Assembly (NCBI GenBank): GCA_036346225.1 | Contig: JARFIW010000139.1 | Span: 3,038,001 to 3,102,000 of the forward strand | Source: Platerodrilus igneus | Lineage: Eukaryota; Arthropoda; Insecta; Coleoptera; Lycidae | DNA length: 64,000 nucleotides | Reading direction: 5' to 3' | Part shown: positions 56,032-64,000 of the stretch, piece after piece | Layout of the letters: the number at the start of each line of letters is the position of its first letter | Position numbering within the stretch: position 1 is the first letter of the stretch | Notes under the pieces: model-generated | Seen by the model: only the letters and a program-made list of their open reading frames with translations | The model's database searches: none | What the model was told of the DNA's origin: nothing | Translations under genes and position numbers: made by a program

Positions 56032-58486
56032 CTGTGGAAATTGTATGTTAATTTTGATTAGATAACCCATTTAATAAGTTATTGCAAGCTTCTGCATGTA
56101 AATACAGAGTTAATTTGCATCATTTTTAGCGTGTGTAAATATTCTCAAAGAACTTTTACAATGTTTAAATGATAAGGAGCATAATCCTTTAATCATAAAT
56201 ACCAGTTGTAAAAAACAGGTGTTGTAAGTATAAATATTTCTAGTGTATTTTCTGTCATAGTTTTAGTGTAAAGATTTAGCATTTGGATAACTTTCAAAAG
56301 CTTAATTATAGCAAAAGAGAGACAAGCTTAACGGTTACGGGTTCTAGTAAATTCGAATAAAAGAAGTGTGGACAAATAACACGTTCGTAGTATATGTTTA
56401 CAAGTTTGAAAGTTGTTTATCAAGGATTTCTGAGTAGCGTTGTGTTAATTGGTAGGCAAGTTCAACCATTGCTCTAGCATATAACGTGCACCAAATAACT
56501 TTTCAATTCTACGGTTAAACAATCAAGGAACGATATAGAATAAGGAAAGATTGTTTATAGCACGTATTAGAATAGGATGAAGATATTTGGGGTTAAGTGT
56601 TCGTTTGACTTGGAAAGAAAACTGTGAGAAAGAAAGATTAATCGATTGTGTGTTTATAGAAGTAGGATGAATATATTTTGTATATTATTAAAAGTGATAG
56701 ACAAGGACAGATAAAACTTGTATATGAGAAACAGAGGACGATTATTGGATTTCACATATAGAAGGAAGACAGGCGATAGTTTTAAGATTGTGTAGAGAGA
56801 GTAAATGTTATTTTGGGTTTAACCGAACGTGCAAATAAAGTGTAGAAAGGATACAGGATGTAGAAACATGGTAGACTAGGATAGAGATAACTTGTGGTAG
56901 GAATATGAAATATGGCGTGAGTACGAAGTAAGAAAGAGAAAATTTTCATATGTAGGTTAGAGTGAGACGACTTTAATACGTGCATTATGAGGCGCGTGTG
57001 ATAACCAAGGAACTTATTTCAGTAGGGGCTAGAATTCGGCAAAATAAAGATCCGTTGCAAAGCTAAAGTGTATTTTCGTGGTAAATTGTTGTTTGTAGTG
57101 TTCTAAACTCTGAGATTTCGGTGTCAGTTGATATTAAGGTAGAAATTTCCGGAGAATTGTTGAAGGTTAGCTCGTGTGTTGTTAAAATTTAGCGGCAGAT
57201 GAAATTTTTTTTTGCGTGAAGGGTCTTAACCGTTTCGAAAATTACCAAGAAAACTAGTTTGTTTGTATGGATGTATTTGCGAAAAATTTCAAGTTAAAGA
57301 GAGTAGATTTGACTATATAATCCGGAGAATGTAGTAATAGAGCTCTCTTTTACTGGCCATCGAGCGTTCACTAATATTGGTGAAGAAGTGACTGTTGAGT
57401 TTTTAGTGAATTTAAATTTTTGAATTAAAGTTGATAATATGATACACAAGTTAATGTAATGTTTTACTAGCAGTCCAAAAATTTTATGAAATACATTTTG
57501 ACCAATGCGAAGCATGTTAGAGTACTGTAAGTAAAAAAATGTCTTTATATTTTGGCGGTTGGTGCAAGTTGTGTACACTAATAGAGTAGAGAGTATTGAT
57601 GGATGGATTTGGTGTTTTAGCTATGGTAAATGGACCAGTAGCGGAATTGGGGGAGTTGGATGTACCGTCATTTGGTAGTCAAGAGATTTGAGTAGCCGAT
57701 TGCCATCACGGATGATGTTATACAATTTGGTGAGGTTTGAGAACGTTCAGTCATTGGTGAGGACATCAGGTATCGATGGTATGATTGCAGTTCCATGTGC
57801 GATAGTGCGTTCTAGGTAACATATTTTTGTGAAACTTTCTTTATTTTGTGATTATTTGGCTTGTTATAACAATTTTGTGCCGTATGGGTATATTTTATTA
57901 AGCCTATGGACTAAAGAGTTAATTATTAAACATTTATGATTTACTATTTAACTATTTTATGTAGGAATTTATTTCATAAAATGATTGTTGTAATATTTGA
58001 TTGTGTACAAAGTAAGAGGGAGGAATGGTAATTTGCAGTGCAAAATTTAGCACGAGTATTTAAAAGTCTTACTAAGAGCTCATATTAAAACCAGCGGTAA
58101 CGCAGCATGGATGGTTAAGCCCAGTTACTTTAAATTGTTTATTAAAGGATAAAATGTTATTTCGAAAATAATTTGAAAGAATATGTAGTATTTCAAAACG
58201 AGGTTGTAAGTAATTGTACTGATGTGTGAAATAACAATTGATAAAGATACTTGGTGTAAAATTTTTCCGTTTGAATTAATCGAGGTGAGTTGCCGTAGTC
58301 GAGTTTTCTTTGGTAGAATAGTAGGGTAGTATTTTTTAGATAGCATCAGAGCAGCCGTGGTGAACTTCACTAATAAATTTAGTGTTTTTAGGAGTAAGCA
58401 GCAAAAAGCTTGAATTGGCTTTAGTAACCAGCCTTCATCGGCACAGGTAAATACTGTTTAAAGAGGGGCTTCAATTAAACCTCAGA

Positions 58487-58487
<1 letters not shown>
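56031..58487. other. Non-coding DNA, C-poor on the plus strand
   Basis: Between about 56300 and 57850 the plus strand is rich in A, G and T but poor in C. Such skew is often left by an old element with its coding strand on the minus side, but no domain was recognisable in any minus-strand frame. Confidence 0.35.

Positions 58488-58538
<51 letters not shown>
58488..58538. repeat. (TA)n microsatellite
   Basis: About 50 bp of alternating T and A. Confidence 0.85.
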
Positions 58539-58539
<1 letters not shown>

Positions 58540-58838
58540 AGCTTATTGACGTATACAAATCGGGTTAATAGTTGTATAGCCATTAACAAAACAATGGCTT
58601 TATTACTTTACAAGGGGAGGAAACATCCTCTGACCGGCCGGTTTCAACTTCCTTAAGCATCTTCAGAGCGAATGAGTTTCCAACCCTATGAAGTAATTGA
58701 AGCTATTATTTCGAAGGAATCTCTGCACTATGGCAAAAGTAAATAATATCGCCATCAAGTGGTAAACACCAACACTACTAAGCGTGGAAGTAAAAATTGA
58801 ATGGAAACTACATCGTAGTTTCAATAGATGGTTATACA
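58539..58838. other. Non-coding stretch
   Basis: Contains GACCGGCCGGTTTCAAC and AGCATCTTCAGAG near 58632-58670. This type of CCGG-TTTC / ATCTTCAG pairing occurs in some arthropod repeats; no copy in this window supports that. Confidence 0.3.
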
Positions 58839-58895
58839 AGTATGTCTGGCCTTTGAGATTTGCAGAATGTTACATTCCGCAAATCCCAAAGGCCA

Positions 58896-58898
<3 letters not shown>
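58839..58898. repeat. Near-perfect palindrome, about 55 bp
   Basis: GTCTGGCCTTTGAGATTTGC at 58842 and GCAAATCCCAAAGGCCAGAC ending at 58896 are inverse complements with one mismatch, and the centre (AGAATGTTACATTCC) is itself almost self-complementary. The whole segment can fold as one long hairpin. A (TA)n run starts right after it. Confidence 0.8.
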
Positions 58899-58979
<81 letters not shown>

Positions 58980-58993
58980 TCAATATATATATA
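58898..58993. repeat. (TA)n microsatellite
   Basis: About 95 bp of mostly alternating T and A between the palindrome and the mariner element, with a TATTCAATATA interruption. Confidence 0.85.
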
Positions 58994-60240
58994 TGTTCAA
59001 TTGAAACCCATTTTTGGTTCAGGATAAATTTGTTGATAACTAAATTTACAAATAATTACCACCACGATTAAGGCACATATCCCATTGTTTTGTCAACCTA
59101 TGTATACCTGCCTAAAGAAATCTTGTGGCTGCTGCGCGAAGAATCCTATCACGGCGTTTTGTACTTCTTCGTCCGACTGAAAACGGTTACCTTTTAACGC
59201 TTCTTTCAGTGGTCCAAAGATGTGAAAATCGCAAGGCGATAAATTGGGACTATAGGGTAGATGCTCTAATATCCTCCATTTTTTTCACTGTAGATTTTCT
59301 TTCACTACGTTAGCAACATGAGGTCGAGCAATGTCGTAAAGCAGAATGACACCACGTGAAAGCTTCCCTGGACGTTTTCGTCTTATTGCTTGATGGAACT
59401 TGTTCAAAGTTTCATTATACGGGTTTGCGTTGATATGCACCCAAGGTTCTGCAAATTTTATCAACAAGGGTCCTTTATGGTCGAAAAAAAATGTTAACAT
59501 GACCTTACCGGCAGAAGGTTGAACTTAAACTTCTTTGGTAGCGGAGAATTTGCATGTTTCCATTGCATCGATGACAGCTTACTTGATGGTTCAAAATAAT
59601 GACACCAAGATTCGTCGCCAGCAATTATTGACGAGAAAAAATCGTTACCATTTTGTCTGTATTCCGTGAGGTGTTGCAAAAATAAGCCCATTCGCAAGCT
59701 TTTTTGGTTCTTTGACAAAAGGCAAGGAACCCATTGCGCACAAACTTTGTTGTAGCCTAGTTTGTGTACAATGCAATGAACAGATACGGTACTCACACCA
59801 ACATTTTCTAAAATTATTCTGATTGAAGCTCGACGATTTTCTCTAATCACGCCTGTTTGTTGACGCAGTACACATTGCACCTGGTCGCGGATTATCATTT
59901 GTCTCTTCGCATCTATTTTTAAATTTTCGACACTATTCCTTGACAGTTGGATACACAAAACATGCGTTTTCATACGCTGCTTGCATTCGTGTATGAATTT
60001 CCAATGGTTGCAAACCTTCGGCACACAGAAATTGAATGACCGCACGCTGATCACATTTGGTTGGATTGTTAACAACAAACGTCATTTCAAAGTCACGATA
60101 CATAAAATCGCTGTCAAAAATATACGAGAGAAACTGCCCAGTGGGAAGTTTACAAACACCACTAACGTTGCAAAACGTCAGTTGAGTGATTACAATTGTT
60201 TCCAAGGCTAACCTGAACAAAGATGGGTTTCAATTGAACA
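58994..60240 (-). mobile_element. mariner transposon (DD34D), inactive
   Basis: Inverted repeats mark the ends. TGTTCAATTGAAACCCATTT at 58994 and, on the other strand from 60240, TGTTCAATTGAAACCCATCT both continue to the TTCAGG at their inner end, over about 29 bp with a few differences. Outside the right repeat the sequence AAGTCTCGTA probably belongs to the true element end. The matching part is missing on the left, where (TA)n takes over. No clear TA duplication can be set because both sides are AT microsatellites. The interior codes for a broken mariner transposase on the minus strand. Confidence 0.82.
59070..60160 (-). pseudogene. mariner transposase with internal stops
   Basis: The N-terminus reads TKCDQRAVIQFLCAEGLQPL (DNA-binding helix region). 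The catalytic domain has IIAGDESWCHYFEPSSK (first Asp), VILLYDIARPHVANVV (second Asp; usually HDNARPH) and LPYSPNLSPCDFHIFGPLKE (third Asp). There are 34 positions between the second and third Asp, so it is a classical DD34D mariner. One of those positions is an in-frame TGA just after KENLQ near 59285. Frameshifts near 59950-60060 and near 59500 also break it. The reading ends FFRQVYIG at a stop near 59095. All three catalytic Asp remain. The enzyme would move the element by cut and paste. Confidence 0.85.
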
Positions 60241-60246
60241 AGTCTC

Positions 60247-60249
<3 letters not shown>

Positions 60250-60303
<54 letters not shown>
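60250..60303. repeat. (TA)n microsatellite
   Basis: About 54 bp of alternating T and A with one AA interruption, between the mariner end and the minisatellite. Confidence 0.85.
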
Positions 60304-60304
<1 letters not shown>

Positions 60305-60575
60305 CAGTTTAAAGAGGTTCAGAAGTCTTCGATAGTCTTCGGAACTCTTCGAAAGGCTTTGTGATTTACTTGTGGGGCGAAGTAAGAACTTAAATGACTA
60401 TAGATTGAACATAAGAGATTCAGAAAACTTCGACGGTTTTCGGAACTCTTTGGAAAGCTTCGTGATTTACTCGCGGACAAAGTAAGAATGTAAATAATTA
60501 TGATATGGACATAGGTAAAGTCTAAAGTTGTTCGGAAGCCTTCGGTGATCTTCAGAACTCTATGAAAGACGTCAT
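60305..60575 (+). repeat. Minisatellite, unit about 100-107 bp, 2.6 copies
   Basis: Units start near 60305, 60412 and 60512. Each carries TTCAGAA- or TTCGGAAG-, CTTCG-, TTCGGAACTCT, GTGATTTACT and AAAGTAAGAA/CGAAGTAAGAA in the same order. The third unit is partial. A related motif is at 55930-55998. Both places adjoin (TA)n. Confidence 0.7.
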
Positions 60576-61270
60576 GGTAGTAGTGCCCTAAGCCTCGCCG
60601 AGTGCGTCGCCGTGGAACTTTACTGTGCCAGAGGTAGAATTTAAAGACGCACTCGATATCACTGGTGATGGTGGCTGGGCGACATGAGCTTCCTGCCTAT
60701 ACGTGGTTTACTAATAATATACGGTAGCGAACTACAGCGGCGTGCACCTGGCACGGAGGCGAGCTGTCGACTCTTGGACTGCGTTACTGGCGGAGAATAA
60801 GCAGGCTATGGAAAGCACTGCCAGTGATTCTTTAGGCTATGGAGAGCACTAAAGAATGAATTTTGTGGAATTTGAAATTATATTTATACACTTCCATTTC
60901 TATTGCTTGCTGTGATAAAAAACGTTAATGATATGTTTAACCAATAAATCGCGGGGTTCAGTTTTTGTATGTAAAAGAATGTCTAAATGCTGTTGGCCAG
61001 TGAGCGTGCAGGGTTTTGGGTAGCTCAAAAATGAGTTGAAAATTCTCGTGTTCCTTTAGTTTTTTCTGTGTTCAGCTCGTGCATTTTGATATAGGTAACA
61101 GAGGTTTGGCGATTTAATTCCAGTATTGCCGCTGCAGTAAAGACATCACATGAAATAAGCCCAAAAAATTAACGGACGTGTATAGTTGACTGTGTCACCA
61201 AAACAGATATAGGCGAAGATAGAACAATAATTTGTTTCTCCGCAAGACTGTTACGTTAATTCGAGGCAGC
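60576..61270. other. Unassigned stretch, GC-raised at its start
   Basis: 60580-60840 is GC-richer (GCCTCGCCGAGTGCGTCGCC; GGCGGAGAATAAGCAGGC), with a short local duplication AGGCTATGGARAGCACT at about 60804 and 60835. It may be the internal leader of the LTR element whose primer site lies at 61271. No coding motif was found. Confidence 0.35.
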
Positions 61271-61284
61271 CACGTTGAGCGCCA
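61271..61284 (-). other. tRNA-Lys-type primer-binding-site relic
   Basis: On the minus strand TGGCGCTCAACGTG follows GCAGAAATT. It differs by one base from TGGCGCCCAACG, the primer site complementary to the 3' end of tRNA-Lys used by many gypsy-type elements. This would put a reversed 5' LTR to the right (61285 onward) and the internal region to the left. The LTR's outer edge was not found. Confidence 0.35.
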
Positions 61285-62589
61285 AATTTCTGCTACGTTG
61301 GCTCGTAGCCGTGCGTAACCCAAAGAAAATCAAAGAAATGACCGGGCTCAATCGGAGATTGGGAGGGGGGGATTGTAGAAAGCAGACCAACATATATGTT
61401 CGCGGTTGTAAGGACTTAGTAACAATACCTGCAACAAAAAAAAATCAGAATAGCAAACCTGCAATAAAAAAATTAGTCCTGCAAACCTGAAATAAAGAAA
61501 AAGCATAGCATGCTGATCGAGCATAGATTGTTCAGTACTTGGTAGAATGTAAAGAAAAACTGTTTGGATAATCTATATAATATAACAACGGTAAAAGCAA
61601 TACAAAAAATTTTTAGTACAAAGTGAGGTAATATTGGGGAGTAGCAGAAACGTTTCCTCACACACCAATTAAACATAGATCAGACAAAATTTTTAACAAA
61701 AGATAAGTAGGTAAGCACAATTGATATGAGTCATCTAGTATTGTTGATTCTTCTTTTTTTTTTAAATAGCATGCAAGTCTATGGTAAAAGGTATCAGAAC
61801 GACAAAGATATGGCAAAACAACGGATAGATAATTAAAGCAATAACAAGTAGAAAATAGTTCAACTTACAAAAGGTCCTTCAGTAACGCTTCCTTGCAATT
61901 GAAGTGTGGGATTCACGATGTCCGGCACTAACGCAGCACTTCACCTTTGACTGTGAGGGTGTTGATAGAACTTATCACACGTTACCCTAATCACACCTAC
62001 GTATTTCACTGGTGTTAGCAGCAGACATTATGACGCGACGGAACTATGTAGCATTGATAAATTTCTTATTAATTCTATTTCCTGAGACAATAATTTCGAA
62101 ATATTTTGTAGCACTAGTTTAATTTCAACTGGGACCAAAGGTATATTATTTTCATAAACCTCCAAAAAGCAGTGAGAAACTTCAACCAATACCTTTGTAA
62201 ACCGGTAATCGGTTATATTTCACAAATAACGAAATTTGCGCAAGCAATGATCTATTTTAGATACTTTGGGGTTGGAAAATTCAGAAACTACAGTATCAAC
62301 TGTATTTGGATAATCCAAAGTATGCACTACTCTGATAAAAAAAGAAAAGGACCGCGAAACTAGATCGCACACACAGTTTAAATATCAAAAGACAAAGCAC
62401 CAACAAAAAAACCACAATGAGTAAAGCACGTGTATCACTAAAGTAAGTCCGTCAAAATGTTCCGTAGAACACGCGTGCAGGTTGAGTTTAACAAGTTCTA
62501 CCAATTTTATTTTCAACAAAAACTCAACCGAAAAACAATTAGTAAGGCACGCGAGTTATGTATCCCCCAATTACCTATATATATTGATG
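61285..62589. other. Non-coding stretch; may include a reversed LTR relic
   Basis: No coding sequence recognised. A G-run (GGGAGGGGGGG near 61370) and scattered CACGTTACC-like blocks are the only notable items. Confidence 0.3.
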
Positions 62590-63121
62590 AATTGAATCTA
62601 ATAGGAATTATTAGAAATTATTAAGTAAAAGTATAAGTTCAATGCAACATTGTAACACAAGGATAACCCAGTTCATGTGAACGGACATGCAACTTTGCAT
62701 CCGTGAGGGCAGTGATACTGCAGGTGGCAGGTCACAGGCGGTCAACAGACCGCAATTACTTAGAATTAAGTTGTTACATTGTATTAAAGTGTACAATTAA
62801 GGAGAAACGCAGACATGAGATCTGCAAGTTCTCACAGCCGTGTGAGGGGCAGGTTATTATAAAAGGCCCGGGAGCTCAATGCCCGGCAGTCAGTCTTCGA
62901 ACTCCATACTTCGTTGTTCAAGCTACTCAACAGAGTCAGTCTCCAAACTCCATACTTCGTTGTTTGAGCTACTCACCTGTACAATTAAATTATTTTATTA
63001 ATGTTATTAAGAACCAGTTATTCCAAATTCCAATGTAATTTCTGTTTAACTTAGTAAATAAAAAATGTGTTAAAGTTTCAAAGCTTTTTAAAAAACCAGC
63101 TCCAAAGGCCCGAACTTTAAC
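62590..63121 (+). mobile_element. 5' LTR of a gypsy-type retrotransposon
   Basis: The right edge is fixed by the primer-binding site at 63122. The left edge is estimated from alignment with the solo LTR at 53055-53590. The LTR shows a TATA box (TATAAAAG at 62858-62865), an arthropod initiator TCAGTC at 62890-62895 about 30 bp later, a tandem 46-bp duplication in the R/U5 side (62891-62936 and 62937-62980) and AATAAA at 63057-63062. These are the parts expected of U3, R and U5. The element continues beyond the window's end. Confidence 0.72.
62858..62895 (+). promoter_or_regulatory. LTR core promoter: TATA box and initiator
   Basis: TATAAAAG lies about 30 bp before TCAGTC, which fits the arthropod initiator TCAKTY. 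The diverged LTR at 53.3 kb keeps a GTCAGTC at the same place and ATAAATA at the TATA position. Transcription would run rightward into the retrotransposon. Confidence 0.6.
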
Positions 63122-63132
63122 TGGCGCAGTCG
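63122..63132 (+). other. tRNA-Ser-type primer-binding site
   Basis: TGGCGCAGTCG directly follows the LTR. It is the primer site type complementary to the tRNA-Ser 3' end, known from the 17.6/297 group of insect gypsy elements. It would prime minus-strand DNA synthesis. Confidence 0.65.
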
Positions 63133-64000
63133 TAACGGATGTCAAAAGGGCACTGAAAATCCAAAAATCGGAAGATTGGTGACCAAGAATTTTAATTCGA
63201 AATTTTGGCAGAACCCAAACCAAGTTGGAGGAAGAACATAAATCGTCTAAATCCAGCAACAAACCAAGTTGGACAAGGAACAAGAATCGTCTAAGGCCAA
63301 CAAAACAAACCAAGGTGGACAAGATACAGAATCGATCGAACCCACCAAAGAAACAGATGAAACTAATGTAAGTTCATTTCCATAAAAATTTTCTTTTAAC
63401 CAAATTAAAATTGATATATGCTAGTATTATAACTATTGAGTACCATTTATTATTACTGTTTATGAATTGTATTATTATGAATATTTTTTGAAAATAGTTC
63501 AAAGTGAATTACTTTCAAAACGAGACTGTAAAACATTTTATGAAACTTGAATGTTAAAGAAATATTTTTTTCTTTAAAAAGCAAAAGAGACTTGATTATT
63601 TACAAAGAGATTTTCTTAAAATAAATGAGAATTAATATTAAGAGATTCTTACCATAATTAAAAACAAACTCAAAATAATCCAAAAAATAAACGGGCGCAC
63701 ATTCACTAACACCAAAATAAGAAGCGCGATTCAAACCCACGTTTATAAACCGGTAAACTAACGCGAAATTAATTTCAAAGCTAAAGCTAATCTTTAAGCA
63801 ATCACAAAACAATTATTTGAAACCATTGACCTGATAAATCATAGCAAACACTCTGCTACGGTAACCTAAAACCACCTAAGAAAACAAAGCTCGCATCTAT
63901 TATACAATTAAAACTCGGAGAAAATCGTTTTCAGAATCCTTGCACAGTACTAAAGAAATAGCTTTCAGGAACTTTCAGTACTAAAGCAATTCGCATCATA
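63133..64000 (+). other. LTR-retrotransposon leader with tandem 44-45-bp repeats and a splice-donor-like site
   Basis: Three units start at 63217, 63261 and 63306. Each has AAACCAAG-TGG and GAATCG or AAATCG about 25 bp on. One frame across units 2 and 3 is open and hydrophilic (TKLDKEQESSKANKTNQGGQ) and ends at AAT|GTAAGT at 63368, a strong donor-like site. From 63374 to the end there is no clear open frame, so gag, if present, starts beyond the window. A weak tRNA-like GGGTTTGAATCGC is found on the minus strand near 63740. Confidence 0.45.

Noticed and set aside
59981..60211. Plus-strand 76-codon frame
   Set aside because: It is the antisense of the mariner transposase N-terminus.
53576..60303. 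CRISPR-like or bacterial repeat array
   Set aside because: The spaced repeats are (TA)n microsatellites with irregular spacing in eukaryotic DNA.
63690..63770. tRNA-like sequence on the minus strand near GGGTTTGAATCGC
   Set aside because: Box B is imperfect, stems do not pair, and it lies in the leader of an LTR element.

Overview
This window looks like arthropod, most likely insect, nuclear DNA. It is AT-rich, has no operons and few long open frames, and contains a host gene split by introns. Most of the rest is decayed transposable elements of types common in insect genomes: RTE-type and RNase H-bearing non-LTR retrotransposons, BEL/Pao and Ty3/gypsy pieces, mariner and piggyBac relics, a MITE and tRNA-derived short repeats. 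I cannot name the species. All assignments come from reading translated motifs and comparing copies inside the window by eye; no database was searched.

The one host gene I can support is a ubiquitin-specific protease of the USP16/USP45 type on the + strand. Its last two coding exons lie at about 40470-40856 (catalytic His box) and 44635-44765 (third catalytic residue, C-terminus and stop). Its final intron holds an almost complete but frameshifted RTE element (RTE-B, about 40880-44150) and a short composite repeat. Upstream exons were not found and are probably outside the window.

Layout. 0-1.8 kb: SINE-like repeat, internally deleted LINE-R fragment, piggyBac C-terminal relic. 2-6 kb: mostly plain AT-rich DNA. 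6-7.2 kb: reversed RTE-A copy lacking its endonuclease. 7.4-10.1 kb: decayed BEL/Pao element. 10-18 kb: AT-rich DNA with sparse repeats. 18.2-18.9 kb: MITE and tandem duplication. 19.5-21.7 kb: RTE-A relic, then a Ty3/gypsy integrase end joined to a macro-domain-like segment. 22.5-23.3 kb: unassigned possible exons. 23.4-26.1 kb: RTE-A with a nested reversed copy. 28.1-29.4 kb: complete-ended mariner with a DD41D triad. 29.5-35.4 kb: a minus-strand LINE (LINE-J) split by a plus-strand LINE (LINE-R, 31153-34196) with a 13-bp target duplication. 36-40.3 kb: RTE-A plus tandem tail copies. 40.5-44.8 kb: the USP exons around RTE-B. 44.8-48 kb: another RTE-A copy split by a 1,989-bp insertion with TG..CA ends and a 4-bp duplication. 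48-49.2 kb: Jockey-like relic. 50.6 kb: a 123-bp LINE-R tail with a 15-bp duplication. 53.1-53.6 kb: diverged solo LTR. 53.6-60.6 kb: AT microsatellites, a palindrome, a minisatellite and a DD34D mariner. 61.3 kb: a primer-binding-site relic. 62.6-64 kb: a 5' LTR, tRNA-Ser-type primer site and leader of an LTR retrotransposon that runs off the window.

The genes here do not form a pathway. The main content is a record of successive insertions: elements inside elements, sub-families carrying a borrowed RTE tail, and LINE tails whose exact ends are fixed by target duplications. The most unusual item is the macro-domain-like segment downstream of the gypsy integrase at about 20.8-21.1 kb.
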